Origin: Brenneria bubanii
Lineage (GTDB): Bacteria; Pseudomonadota; Gammaproteobacteria; Enterobacterales; Enterobacteriaceae
Direction: 5' to 3'
Length of the DNA: 64,000 nt
Assembly (NCBI RefSeq): GCF_022378355.1
Contig: NZ_JAKMAJ010000002.1
Coordinates: 186,001 to 250,000, forward strand
Below are positions 1 through 9,581 of the stretch, piece after piece. Positions within the stretch are counted from its first letter, which is position 1. Each line of letters begins with the position of its first letter. The notes below the pieces were generated by a model. That model worked only from the letters and a program-made list of their open reading frames with translations. It was not told the DNA's origin and made no database searches. The position numbers and the translations under genes are program-made.

Positions 1-681
1 GTTCAGCGCCTCGATCTGTTTGATCGGGCCAACCACGCCGGACTGATCCGGCTCAATGCCTTCACGGGCGTTTTTCAGCATCGCCAGCGCGTGCAGCGGA
101 ATGTCCGGACGCGACCAGGCGTCAGGCGCAGGAGAGAGATCATCGGTATTGGTTTCACCGGTGACCTTGAATACGGTAACGGTAATTTTTTCCGCCAGAG
201 CGGGGCGAGCAAGGAACCATTCGGCATCGGCCCAGGATTGAATCACCTGCTTGGCATAGGCGTTGCCGGCTTTCGCTTTTTCTTCCACATCATAGAAGTT
301 ATCAAACATCAGCAGCGTGTGAGACAGCGCTTTTGCCGCAATCGGCGCCAGAACCTTGCTGTCCAGCGCATCAATCAGCGGGTGAATATTATAACCGCCC
401 TGCATGGTGCCCAGCAGTTCAATCGCTTTCTCAGGACCGATCAGCGGGGAAGAGGCTTCGCCTTTGGCAATGGCGGCCAGAAAGCCGGCTTTGACGTATG
501 CCGCTTCATCAACGCCAGGGGGAACACGGTTAATCAGCAGGTCCAGTAAAACATCCTCTTCACCGGCCGGTGGATGTTTTAATGACTCAACCAACGCCGC
601 CACTTGTGCGGCGTCCAACGGCTTGGGAACAATCCCCTGTGCAGCCCGCTCGGCTACGTGCTTACGATATTCTTCTAGCAC
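1..681 (-). CDS. acnB: Aconitate hydratase B, N-terminal part (cut by window edge)
   Basis: Bifunctional aconitase B / 2-methylisocitrate dehydratase of the TCA cycle, cytosolic. About 227 N-terminal residues are present; the catalytic Fe-S domains lie beyond base 1. The protein begins LEEYRKHVAER and carries GTMQGGYNIHPLIDALD and KVTGETNTDDLSPAPDAWS, all typical of the HEAT-like and swivel domains of AcnB. The start is a GTG at 681 preceded by a GAGG-type ribosome binding site; E. coli uses ATG at the same place. Its position downstream of the lpd operon and in the same direction matches E. coli lpd-yacH-acnB, although here about 10 kb of other genes intervene. The 417 bases between this gene and the chemoreceptor are AT-rich and hold promoters but no gene. 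Confidence 0.97.
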   Translation of the reverse strand, partial: MLEEYRKHVAERAAQGIVPKPLDAAQVAALVESLKHPPAGEEDVLLDLLINRVPPGVDEAAYVKAGFLAAIAKGEASSPLIGPEKAIELLGTMQGGYNIHPLIDALDSKVLAPIAAKALSHTLLMFDNFYDVEEKAKAGNAYAKQVIQSWADAEWFLARPALAEKITVTVFKVTGETNTDDLSPAPDAWSRPDIPLHALAMLKNAREGIEPDQSGVVGPIKQIEALN

Positions 682-1029
682 GACTTTTTCCTCGCTCTCA
701 TTGTCTTCATTATGCCCGGAGCCCCTGTTCCTGATTCTAATGTCCATGCCGCTAACCCGCATGGGATGTAAGGTAAGAGAGTGCTCGGTTCAGCCTCGTT
801 AGCCTATCACGATTTTAATCGATTGTTAATTAATTAACAAAATAGCAACATAAAGTTAATTTAAACCGACAGGTATCTCGCTCATCCGATAACGACCAAC
901 CTTCGAAGATTAACATGTTAGCGGTAAAATCGACCATAAATTATGGCGCTATCGATAACAGGCCGAAGCATTGCCGCGCGGCTGGCGATACGCGGGATAA
1001 AAGGGGTGACGACATAATAAATCAATATG

Positions 1030-1055
1030 CAAACTATTCGCCCGAATGCCGATAG
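1030..1055 (+). promoter_or_regulatory. Possible sigma-28 (FliA) promoter of the chemoreceptor gene
   Basis: CAAA at 1030-1033, 14 bases, then GCCGATAG at 1048-1055, against the sigma-28 consensus TAAA-N15-GCCGATAA. It ends 43 bases before the chemoreceptor start, a suitable distance. Flagellar-class promoters are the rule for enterobacterial chemoreceptors, so the context fits. The -35 element is imperfect. Confidence 0.45.
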
Positions 1056-1098
1056 TTTCCTCATGGACAGGTTGATATCAACGCCATTGGGAGTGCAT

Positions 1099-2712
1099 AT
1101 GTCCTTTTTACGGAATGTTACGATCAGAAAGGTTTTGTTGGTTATTCTCAGTCTCTTTCTACTCTTGTGGGGCGGCGTATCCTGGTTTACGCTCTCATCG
1201 CTCAATCAGGCCACCCACTATCTGACGCTCGGCAATACGCAAGTGGATTCCTTGAATACCCTGACAAACGGCACCGATCAGGCGCTGCGCTCGGTGATCC
1301 GCATTAATCGGGCAATGACCCTGATGCAAAGCGGCAAACTGGATGATATCGACGCCACAGTAACATCGGCAGACGACGCGCTGAAAAGCAGTCGGGGAAA
1401 TCTCGAAAAATTCAAAAATCAGGCGCATATCAACATCGAGCGACGCATCGTCGATGACGTGGTGACCTCGTGGAGCAAATTGATCGAACTGGGTCTGCAG
1501 CCGATGATGACCGCCCTGCTGGAAAAAAGATTCGCCGAATACCGACGTCTGTTCCGCGATGATTTTCAGGCGCTCAATGAAACCTTTATTACCGCCGCCG
1601 GCCATTATCAGGACGTCGCCTCGGACAACACCACCGTACAACACGTTTACACGCTGGTTGACTGGTGTAAAAAGATCCTGATCGCGGCGATGATCGCCGG
1701 CGTAATCATTCTGCTGCTGACCGACCGCTATCTGACGGGCTTTATCGTCAAGCCTCTGGGGCGGATCCGGGATCATTTCCGCACGCTGGCCGAAGGAAAA
1801 CTGGATCATTCGCTGGCGGACTTTGGCCGTAATGATGCCGGACAGCTGATCCCCTATCTGCGGGAAATGCAGGAAAGCCTGAAAATAACGGTGGCCACCA
1901 TTCGCAATAGCGCGGACTCCATCTACCAGGGCTCGGCGGAGATCAGCGCAGGCAACAACGACCTCTCCTCACGCACCGAACAGCAGGCCGCCGCCCTGCA
2001 GGAAACCGCCGCCAGCATGGAGCAGTTGGGCACCACGGTAAAACATAATACCGACAACGTTCATCAGGCCACCGGACTGGCGGAAAAAGCCGCCTCCGTC
2101 GCCAAACAAGGCTGGGAGATGGGACGCGAGCTGGGAGAAATCATGGGCAGCATCGCCACCAGTTCGCGCAAAATCAATGAAATCACCGGCATGATCAACA
2201 GTATCGCCTTTCAGACCAATATCCTGGCGCTCAACGCCGCCGTAGAAGCCGCTCGCGCCGGCGAGAAAGGACGCGGGTTTGCCGTCGTCGCCGGGGAAGT
2301 GCGTAACCTGGCGCAGAAAAGCGCCCAGGCGGCGAAAGAAATAGAGGGTCTGATAGCGGAATCCGTTGAGCGCGTGGATGCGGGCGCCAGACAGGTCGCG
2401 CGCACCGGCAACGTGATGGATGACGTGATCGCCGCCATTCGTCAGGTTAACGACCTGATGGCGGAGATCGCCGCCGCGTCTGACGAACAGAGCCAGGGCA
2501 TCGGACAGGTAAGCCTGGCGGTGACGGAGATGGACGGCGTGACGCAACAGAACGCCGCGCTGGTGGAACAGTCGGCGGCGGCGGCCGCTTCACTGGAAGA
2601 ACAGGCGCGCCAGCTTAGGCAGGCGGTCGCCATTTTTCAACTGGAAAAAGCGCAGCCGGAGCATAGCGATGCGCCGGTGGCAGTAGCGCAATTGGCGTCG
2701 ACCATCGCCTGA
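1099..2712 (+). CDS. Methyl-accepting chemotaxis protein (Tar/Tsr type)
   Basis: Transmembrane chemoreceptor that senses a periplasmic ligand and controls CheA through CheW. It has 537 residues. The start ATG at 1099 follows GGGAG; the protein begins [10 protein letters not shown] and runs straight into the first membrane helix (residues about 9-30). A four-helix periplasmic sensor domain follows (about 35-190), then a second membrane helix (about 192-212, rich in [12 protein letters not shown]), a HAMP domain ([10 protein letters not shown]), a methylation helix and the conserved signalling hairpin ([20 protein letters not shown], then [16 protein letters not shown]). The C-terminus ends ASTIA and lacks the NWETF-like CheR/CheB tether, so adaptation probably relies on other receptors. 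The ligand cannot be read from the sequence. It is a single gene, convergent with the fepA-like gene. Confidence 0.93.
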   Translation: MSFLRNVTIRKVLLVILSLFLLLWGGVSWFTLSSLNQATHYLTLGNTQVDSLNTLTNGTDQALRSVIRINRAMTLMQSGKLDDIDATVTSADDALKSSRGNLEKFKNQAHINIERRIVDDVVTSWSKLIELGLQPMMTALLEKRFAEYRRLFRDDFQALNETFITAAGHYQDVASDNTTVQHVYTLVDWCKKILIAAMIAGVIILLLTDRYLTGFIVKPLGRIRDHFRTLAEGKLDHSLADFGRNDAGQLIPYLREMQESLKITVATIRNSADSIYQGSAEISAGNNDLSSRTEQQAAALQETAASMEQLGTTVKHNTDNVHQATGLAEKAASVAKQGWEMGRELGEIMGSIATSSRKINEITGMINSIAFQTNILALNAAVEAARAGEKGRGFAVVAGEVRNLAQKSAQAAKEIEGLIAESVERVDAGARQVARTGNVMDDVIAAIRQVNDLMAEIAAASDEQSQGIGQVSLAVTEMDGVTQQNAALVEQSAAAAASLEEQARQLRQAVAIFQLEKAQPEHSDAPVAVAQLASTIA

Positions 2713-2758
2713 TAGCGCCGGAGACGACGTTCGCTTCCCGCGGCGCTGACATCAAGAC

Positions 2759-2790
2759 AACCAGGTCAGCGCTAATGCGCTGACCTGGTT
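2759..2790. terminator. Perfect 14-bp hairpin between convergent genes
   Basis: AACCAGGTCAGCGC, loop TAAT, then its exact reverse complement. It sits between the ends of the chemoreceptor and fepA-like genes and probably stops transcription from both sides. Neither flank has a long T run (plus side: ACGTTT), so intrinsic termination may be incomplete. Confidence 0.6.
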
Positions 2791-2859
2791 ACGTTTCCAC
2801 CGTTCCTTACCAAGCGGCAGCCAAGAGGCGACATTTCTGCCGCAGGCTTGGCGCGGTCA

Positions 2860-5148
2860 TCAAAACGACGTATTGATGCCGACAAAGAAGGTGCGGCCGG
2901 ATTCGTTATAGGTGGCGGCGCCCGCGCCGGCGATGGTCACTTCGTTCGTAGTCAGGTTGCGGACCGACTGAGAATTGCCCGAACGGAAGTGGCGCTTATC
3001 AAACAGATTATCCACACCGGCGGTCATGCTCAGATTTTTGTTGAACTTGTAAGTGCCGCTCAACCCGGTCAGCGAGTAGGGACTCAGCTCGGTGAGTTCG
3101 CTTCCGGTAACCGCTTCGCCTTTATAGTTGTATTTCTTCGGTTTCTGACGCCCATACCAGGTTAGCGTAGCCATAAGCGACAGATCGTCAGTTGCCTGCC
3201 AGCTCACAGACGAGTTCAACGTGAACTCCGGCGTGATCGACAGGTAGTCCCCGGTGGTCTTATTCTCCGAACGCAGCATCCAGGTCAGATTGTTATTCCA
3301 CCGCACCCTTTCCGATACGGGGATATTCATGGTTCCCTCCAACCCTTCAACCACGGCTTTAGGCACATTCTCCCATTGGAAAACATAGGCAGCGCCATTG
3401 CTGCTGGCGCCGATCGGCGTCATACCGGATTCGATCTTGTTGCGATAATCATTGCGGAAATAGGTCAGCCCCGCCTGATAACCATCACGATGAAATTCGA
3501 TTCCCACTTCTTTATTAACGCTGGTTTCCGCTTTCAGATCATCATTACCCAACAGATAACAACCGCTGGTTCCGCTGACGTAGCAACCCTGTCCACGGCT
3601 ATACAGCATATAATTCGGGTTCAACTGATATAGATTCGGCGCTTTGTAAGCCTGAGCTATCCCCAGCTTCAGCGTAAAATCATCACCCAGTTCCTGCGAC
3701 AGATTGAGACCGGGGCTCCAGTTGGTGCCGGCCAGACTATGGTGATCAAAACGCAGCGATGGGGTCAGCATCGTACCGGACGTCAGCTCGATATTATCCT
3801 CGGCGAACAGAGAGGCGATACTGGCCGAAATATTGCCGTCACGCGTGCCGGCAGGGTAGCCATCAATCGTACCGCCGGACAGCGCCTGCGAAGTCGATAC
3901 CGGATCGCGCATTTTCTGTTCGCTTCACTCCCCCCCCACTGTGGCGGTCTGGTTGAACCAAGCTTCAAACGGAATATTAACTTCGTTGTGCGCGGTTAGC
4001 GTATCCAGTTTGATGGTGCCATAGGTATCATCAGACGAAAAAATGCCTTCGGTGCCGCCGGCCAGCCCTTCGGTAATACGGGTGTTCTGGGTTCGTTCAT
4101 ACTGCAACCAGGAGGTGGAACTGACGCCGCTATCCCAGTAACCACGGTGCGTAACCGCATAGTTCTGACGATACAGGCGATTGGTTTCATGACCATAGTT
4201 GTCAACAACATAACCGTTGCTGTTGGTATTCTGGGTATCGCCCGCATAGATATTGCCCTGCCTGCTGACGCCGACCTCAAACTCCAGCGACTGTTGCTGA
4301 GTCATGTCCCAATGCAGCACGCCGTTGATGTCCTTATTGCGTACCCCTTCGCGCCCGGCCGGCAACGAGCTGGCATAGGATCCGGTTCGTTCAGACTGAT
4401 GTCCTTCGTTGATATCTTGCGCGTCGGCCTGGGTTTTATTGAGGTTGCCATACAGCCGCAGGCTTAAACTATCGGTCAGTCCCCCCATCAGGCTGAAGTC
4501 GGTACGCCTGGTGGCGCCTTCCGACTTATGGGTCGGCATGTTCATATAGGCGTTCCAGGTACCGTGCCACGCCTGCGTCGGCTGCTTGGTAATAATGTTA
4601 ATTACCCCGCCGGCGGCGCCGTTGCCGTAGCGCGCCGCAGCCGGGCCGCGCAGCACTTCGATACGTTCAACCATATCGGACGGCACCCAGTTGGTATCGC
4701 CGCGGGTATCACGCTCGCCACGCCAGCCATAACGAACGGCCGACCGGCTGGAGATCGGTTTGCCATCCACCAGGATCAATGTGTTTTCCGGCCCCATGCC
4801 GCGAATATCAATCTGACGGTTATTCCCGCGCTGTCCGCTGGTTGAGTTGCCGGAGAGATTCACCCCCGGCATAGTGCGGATCAGGTCGGACAGATCATTA
4901 GCAGGCGGACGCTTTTTGATATCTTCTGATGTGATCACGGAAACGCCCGGCGCCTGGCGGGTTTGCTCAGCGGCCGTAATAATCATCGTATCACCTGAAG
5001 CGGCGCTGTCTTTTGTCTGCTTCTGCACCTGAGCGACGGGTTCATCTGACGACGTGGCGGTCGTTTCCGCGCCGGACAGAAAAGAAGTTATCCCACAGCT
5101 AACGCCGATGAGCGTCGCCAGGCAATGGCGGGGTTGCGGTAATTTCAT
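2860..5148 (-). pseudogene. fepA: FepA-like TonB-dependent enterobactin receptor with in-frame TGA
   Basis: Outer membrane receptor for ferric enterobactin-type catecholate siderophores. Read from ATG 5148 (AGGA 8 bases upstream; an ATG at 5157 is too close to it) there are 762 codons. They encode a signal peptide, a TonB box region (DTMIITAAEQ), a plug domain (RQIDIRGMGPENTLILVDGK, then IEVLRGPAAARYGNGAAGG) and a 22-strand barrel ending in Phe. Codon 408 (3925-3927) is TGA, and the frame is unchanged on both sides. The context GGE-stop-SEQKMRDP lines up with GTEWNQQRMKDP of E. coli FepA, so the stop replaces a Trp codon (TGG to TGA, one base). A run of eight C (plus strand, 3930-3937) lies beside it, but a frameshift is not needed to explain the break. 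It is either a recent nonsense mutation or a sequencing error. The divergent AraC regulator suggests siderophore-responsive control. Confidence 0.85.
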
Positions 5149-5405
5149 CAAGATCATCCTGCCTGTAATAAATGAATTAACGAGTCTGAAAAGACATTTC
5201 TGCCGTCGTTACGGGCGCGAGCATGCGTAACGGACCATCAATAAAAATGTTTAATCGTGGCGAAGGGAGACCCCGCGTTAGCGGCCACTTCAGGAAGAGA
5301 GGCGCGCATATAAGTTGTAATCGGACGGTTTCCACTCTCCGCGGTACGCAAAAACCGGTGATGCGTCTCCCCGCCGAGGAGAGTAGCTCAGAGAAAAATC
5401 TCATT

Positions 5406-5424
5406 GAGAACTATTTGCATTACC
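5406..5424. promoter_or_regulatory. Weak Fur-box-like site in the fepA/araC-type divergent region
   Basis: The 19 bases starting GAGAACTATT match the GATAATGATAATCATTATC consensus at about 12 positions. The site lies in the 401-base spacer between the receptor gene and the divergent regulator, where iron control is expected for this class. The match is marginal. No other gene is seen in this spacer. Confidence 0.3.
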
Positions 5425-5549
5425 ATTTTGACTCAGTCATTGTTACATTTGTCGCTCAGGACGAGGTTTGCATTAACAGCAAATTGTTTTGCCAAAGCAT
5501 CAAAATGGATGGCGCGGGCAATCCAAAAATGAATGGGCGGGAGAAGAGC

Positions 5550-6533
5550 GTGCGCAGCGTCATTTCACCATCAAAAGCGATATATAAAGACCACATTGTC
5601 CAGCAGTCCAGTCTTGTGGCCAATAACTACTGTTTTGTCGGACCGCGGCTGATTGATGACACGCCGGTTCTATTTGGCGCCTTTAGCGTCGTGCGGCTCA
5701 ACCCGCACCTGATTCTGCATACGGCGGATGTGATGAACCTGCACGATATGAAAACCCAGAACGTGCAGGATGCGGCAATCAAGCTGGCCGTGGTGGTAAA
5801 CGGCAAAGCCCATATCACTTTCGGACAGCAGCAACTCCATTTGGATAAAGCGCATCCCGCGTCGCTGATTACGCTGACGGAGCCGACACTGTTTACCCGT
5901 GTAGGCAAACGCGATGAATACGAACGCACCATTACGCTGACCTTCAGCCGCGAGTGGTTATACGGTAATTTGCTGGATAGCGTTGAGGACTGGCGGGCCA
6001 TCTATGACTTTACCCAGGCGCATCTGGCGACCCATTTATGGATGCCTTCCCGCCAGGCCATGGCGATTGCGATGCAGATACTCAACGCGGACCCCTGCAA
6101 TACGCCGTTACGTCGTTTGTATCTCGAAACCCAGTGTATGAACCTGATTATCGAGGCATTCACCTCGCTGACCGCCTGCCTGATGCAGGAAAAAAACAGC
6201 GGCGCAACCCTGCGCGGCTATCACCGTATTCAACAAGTCAGGGATATGTTGGAGAGCGGCGCGGCCGACCAGTTATCAATGAGTGAAATAGCCAGGAACG
6301 TCAATATGAGTGAAAGTACGCTGCAACGGCATTTTCGTCAGGCATTCAACATGACGGTATTTGAATATTTGCGTAACTGCCGCCTGCATCGCGCCATGCT
6401 GGCGTTGCAAAAGGACGGCATCGGCATCCCCCAGGCGGCTACCATCGCCGGTTATAACAGCCCGGCCAACTTCGCTACCGCCTTACGACGGGCCTTCGGC
6501 ATTACGCCGGGGCAAATAAAAGATCGTTTCTGA
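5550..6533 (+). CDS. AraC-family regulator, siderophore-receptor type (PchR/YbtA-like)
   Basis: Transcription factor predicted to control the adjacent receptor in response to a ferric siderophore. From GTG 5550, which follows GGGAGAAGAG, it has 327 residues, the usual length for PchR/YbtA relatives. In-frame ATG codons at 5529 and further upstream exist but lack a good ribosome binding site. The N-terminal about 220 residues form the ligand-sensing half (VVVNGKAHITFGQQQL). The C-terminal about 100 residues carry two helix-turn-helix motifs: LSMSEIARNVNMSESTLQRH and IPQAATIAGYNSPANFATAL, followed by the RRAFGITPGQIK signature. It is divergent from the fepA-like gene with a shared control region. 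The family is clear; the inducer is inferred from position. Confidence 0.85.
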   Translation: MRSVISPSKAIYKDHIVQQSSLVANNYCFVGPRLIDDTPVLFGAFSVVRLNPHLILHTADVMNLHDMKTQNVQDAAIKLAVVVNGKAHITFGQQQLHLDKAHPASLITLTEPTLFTRVGKRDEYERTITLTFSREWLYGNLLDSVEDWRAIYDFTQAHLATHLWMPSRQAMAIAMQILNADPCNTPLRRLYLETQCMNLIIEAFTSLTACLMQEKNSGATLRGYHRIQQVRDMLESGAADQLSMSEIARNVNMSESTLQRHFRQAFNMTVFEYLRNCRLHRAMLALQKDGIGIPQAATIAGYNSPANFATALRRAFGITPGQIKDRF

Positions 6534-6658
6534 CCGTCAGCCCTCAGCTCAGCATCCGACGCGGCGAGAGCCGAAAAGCTTAAAGGCGCCGGAAGCTGGA
6601 CGCCGTCAAGACGCATGGGCGCAGGGGGCAATCAGCCCGCCGCGCCTGGCGGCCTTAA

Positions 6659-8956
6659 TCAAGGCGCAGGCATTTTCCGCAGCGGCTGGTGGTTGCGCCA
6701 ATCTTTAATCTCGTCGATCGCGAACAGGCTAACGCGCGTAAAGTCTGGCGACGACATTTCAAGGTGGTCGTCGTATACCAGATATCTGCCGTATTCCAGC
6801 GGAAGAATGGTTTCCCCCTGCTCGCTGATTATCCCTACCCGTTGATGCTTACCGGCAGCGTCGGATACTTTCAGCGCATAGGCATTAATTTCAGACACAT
6901 ACTCCAAGTCGTCGCCGCTACGCGTTAGCAGGACCCTACCCTGCTTATCCATCAGGCTGACCTTTTTTTCTCCGGTAACGATAACGCGATCCCGATCATC
7001 AAGCACCGTAATAAAGTGGCCCGTCGCCAATACCCGTCCGTCTTTATCAAGTAAATCCTCAGCGATGCGCTCCCTTACTTCGATGCTACCTGTGGATTCA
7101 ATTTTGGTATGGGAAGCAAGAAACACGCCGTCGTGCCAACTGAGTTCTTCATACGCCGGCTGCAACCGCCATTGCTGATTTTTCAGATCGTACAACCCCA
7201 GCTTTTTGCCGTCGCCGCTAATCGCGAACCGCTGTTCAACAATGCCTTCTAACTTCAGCGCCTGATGAAGCAGTTTTCCTTTTTCATCAAACACCCACAC
7301 GCCATGTTTCTTGCCGCCGTCGCCTTTTCCTCCTATTTTAGGTCTGATGGCCAGTATATAAGGCGACGTATCTTTAAACTCAAACTCGAAAAGGCCATCA
7401 TCAGGCTGGCTGATGATTAAATTTCCCTGGCTATCAAGCAGGCCGACATCAAGAGAGAAATAGCGATCTTCCGGTTGGGGAGAAGCATAGGTTTTACTGT
7501 CGTACTTAAACAGGTTGTTTCTCTCTTCGGCGGCGATGGACGGAAAGCGGCTGAGGTCAAGCTGTTGCAATACATGCAGAAACATCAGTCTCTCTAAAGG
7601 CGTTCCGGCATCATTAGGCACCACAAACTGCAACCTGATCCCCTTTCCTACATTAACGTTGTATTCGTAGCCATGGAATGCGCCGTTACCGTAAATAAAC
7701 ACGTCACCTAGCTGTTCACCTTTCGGGGCGATTTGCCTGGTTTCGGCCATCAGTTCAGGTATTGATTGGGTGGTGACGATAAAATCAATATCATAGTTAA
7801 TGACGTCTGACGGAAATTTTACGCGGATACGTTTCAAACCCCGGTTGATAAAACGTTCAGGCTTTTCCATGCGCAGATCGATTTGTTTCCAAATGGTTTC
7901 CTGCAAATCGGCGGCGTTAAGTTCGTCAGCGATCTTAATTCCATATTTCTCTTCCAGCGCCTGCTGAGATAACGCCACATCACGCATAGAGAGCGCCTGG
8001 GCGCCGCGGTAGCGAACATCCATGGTGCGCAGCACGGCAAATGCTCTGGCGAGCTGCGTCACGTCCTCGGCGTTAGCCAGCCCGATAAAGTAACTATGAG
8101 AAGCCTCATCATATTGAAAATAAACAGTTTCCAGCTGCTTGCTCTCATTATAATACGCCGCGCCGTGGTCCGATTGAAACAGTATCCCATGCTTATATTT
8201 CAGCCACGAAGCCAGATTGAAATCGTTTTTTTTGCCGCTAACGACAAACAGATCGAAGTCGGTTTTATGCTGCTGGTCCTGATAGGAGTAGATCCGCGTA
8301 TTTTTATTTTCCCGGTCGATCAGGAGCCGCTCCATCCTGCGGATATAAATTCCATGTTCCCATCGTTTTATCTTGTCGTATATTTTAAACGGCAGTTTGA
8401 TGGTGAAATTCTCGGCGGGAAAAAATGGAATGCCGGGAAAATCGTCCATCGGTACACGATTAAACGCGTCTTTTTCCTCAACAAGCCGCGCCTGATAGGC
8501 TTTTTCTCTCTCGTCGAGATGCTGTTTGATCTTGATTAACGCCGGCGCCTCTGCGGTGGTTTTTTTCAATACCAGGGTAATTTGGCAGTCATAAAACGCG
8601 CAGGCCAATTTTTTATCGGAAACCAGTCGAATCGTGTTTTCCCCATCGACGTTGATCGTATGCCAAACGGCGTTTAGCTTTACTCGTGCGTCTTTAATAT
8701 CCTCGGTCGCTTTTCCGTCAGGAGTATAATAACTCACCGCCATCGGCATAAAATTGAAATAGGCATTGTCTTTGATGCTATTGATTTGTCCGACGATGCT
8801 TTTCTGGAATGACGCATCCCCTTCCCCCAGCGGCTTGTTATTGTCAAATACCACCTGAATATCATCAATCAAATACACGCCTTCAGTCAGCGTGCCTTTA
8901 CCGCTGCATACCGATGCCCATAACGTCAGCACGATAACGCCCAGATACTTATGCAT
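6659..8956 (-). CDS. Large secreted protein with C-terminal WG-like repeats, last gene of the hcp cluster
   Basis: Function unknown. It has 765 residues from ATG 8956 (AGGGAG 6 bases upstream; an ATG at 8962 is possible). The N-terminus, MHKYLGVIVLTLWASVCSG, is a short signal peptide, so the mature protein should be periplasmic or beyond; the cysteine there is a poor lipobox match. The middle (about 30-520) has no fold I recognise and is rich in charged residues and aromatics. The last about 230 residues read as degenerate WG-type beta repeats (GLYDLKNQQWRLQPAYEEL, LMDKQGRVLLTRSG, GIISEQGETILPLEYGRY). It follows the putative immunity gene on the same strand, 115 bases downstream, and probably shares the hcp transcript. 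It could be a second immunity or adaptor protein, or an unrelated envelope protein. Confidence 0.7.
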   Translation of the reverse strand: MHKYLGVIVLTLWASVCSGKGTLTEGVYLIDDIQVVFDNNKPLGEGDASFQKSIVGQINSIKDNAYFNFMPMAVSYYTPDGKATEDIKDARVKLNAVWHTINVDGENTIRLVSDKKLACAFYDCQITLVLKKTTAEAPALIKIKQHLDEREKAYQARLVEEKDAFNRVPMDDFPGIPFFPAENFTIKLPFKIYDKIKRWEHGIYIRRMERLLIDRENKNTRIYSYQDQQHKTDFDLFVVSGKKNDFNLASWLKYKHGILFQSDHGAAYYNESKQLETVYFQYDEASHSYFIGLANAEDVTQLARAFAVLRTMDVRYRGAQALSMRDVALSQQALEEKYGIKIADELNAADLQETIWKQIDLRMEKPERFINRGLKRIRVKFPSDVINYDIDFIVTTQSIPELMAETRQIAPKGEQLGDVFIYGNGAFHGYEYNVNVGKGIRLQFVVPNDAGTPLERLMFLHVLQQLDLSRFPSIAAEERNNLFKYDSKTYASPQPEDRYFSLDVGLLDSQGNLIISQPDDGLFEFEFKDTSPYILAIRPKIGGKGDGGKKHGVWVFDEKGKLLHQALKLEGIVEQRFAISGDGKKLGLYDLKNQQWRLQPAYEELSWHDGVFLASHTKIESTGSIEVRERIAEDLLDKDGRVLATGHFITVLDDRDRVIVTGEKKVSLMDKQGRVLLTRSGDDLEYVSEINAYALKVSDAAGKHQRVGIISEQGETILPLEYGRYLVYDDHLEMSSPDFTRVSLFAIDEIKDWRNHQPLRKMPAP

Positions 8957-9071
8957 CTCCATCTCCCTGTAAACCCAAAAGACCTCGGCGCGCAAAGCAT
9001 GCCAAGGTCAGTCATTCGTCAGTAAAATTATTTTATCAAGCCGGAGCCCAAAGCAAGGCCGCATCAGCAAT

Positions 9072-9581
9072 TCAGTCATCCCAGCGTTTACGGCAGGTCT
9101 TGCTTGTCAGCCACGTTTTTTTAGCTGCCTCATCGAGGGATGCGAGGTTTTCCAGACAAATCAGTCCGTAGCCGTCATGCGTATCCAGGATGCCGATGCC
9201 GACGGCGTCATTTACGCCGGCGTTAATGCGCTCCCACTCCTGCTTCGATAAGCGCATTGATAGCGATTTATCCAGCAGCGCCGCATCACTGCTGCTTAAC
9301 ACTTTGCCTTCAACCCGCAGCGGATCTGGATAACCGGAAATTAGCGACGGCGAACGCAAGACTGACGAAAAAAGTTTTCCATCCGCTTCAACGCTTTTGA
9401 TCTGAATTACGGCCTTTCGGCTGGGCAATGCTGTTTCCACGCCTTTGAACATGGCATTTTCTGCCTTGATCTCAATTTTTTTGCTAAATGAAAAAGACAT
9501 GCCGGCTCCTGAGTACGCAATAAGCAGTACAGCGAGTATCGCCGCTGCGAGTATGCCTCTCGCGCTATTGGACTTCAACAT
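9072..9581 (-). CDS. Small envelope protein, candidate immunity protein for the upstream effector
   Basis: A protein of 169 residues from ATG 9581, which follows AGGATAGGT. An upstream in-frame start at 9614 would lie deep inside the preceding gene. The start overlaps the end of the putative effector gene by 17 bases, which implies translational coupling. Residues about 9-28 (GILAAAILAVLLIAYSGAG) form a signal peptide or single membrane anchor, which would place the rest in the periplasm. The remainder is beta-rich, with two cysteines near the C-terminus (GLICLEN and TSKTCRKRW) that could form a disulphide. I recognise no family. A periplasmic small protein directly after a peptidoglycan-targeting effector is the standard layout of T6SS immunity genes; this role is inferred from that layout. 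Confidence 0.65.
   Translation of the reverse strand: MLKSNSARGILAAAILAVLLIAYSGAGMSFSFSKKIEIKAENAMFKGVETALPSRKAVIQIKSVEADGKLFSSVLRSPSLISGYPDPLRVEGKVLSSSDAALLDKSLSMRLSKQEWERINAGVNDAVGIGILDTHDGYGLICLENLASLDEAAKKTWLTSKTCRKRWDD

Noticed and set aside
918-1205. 95-codon minus-strand open frame over the chemoreceptor start
   Set aside because: Shadow of the real gene; no ribosome binding site or family resemblance.
3930-3937. C8 run as the site of a frameshift in the fepA-like gene
   Set aside because: Both halves are in the same frame; the break is the TGA codon itself.
5223-5549. N-terminal extension of the AraC regulator from ATG 5223
   Set aside because: The added 109 residues have no family match and would cover the divergent promoter region; GTG 5550 has a better ribosome binding site and gives the family length.
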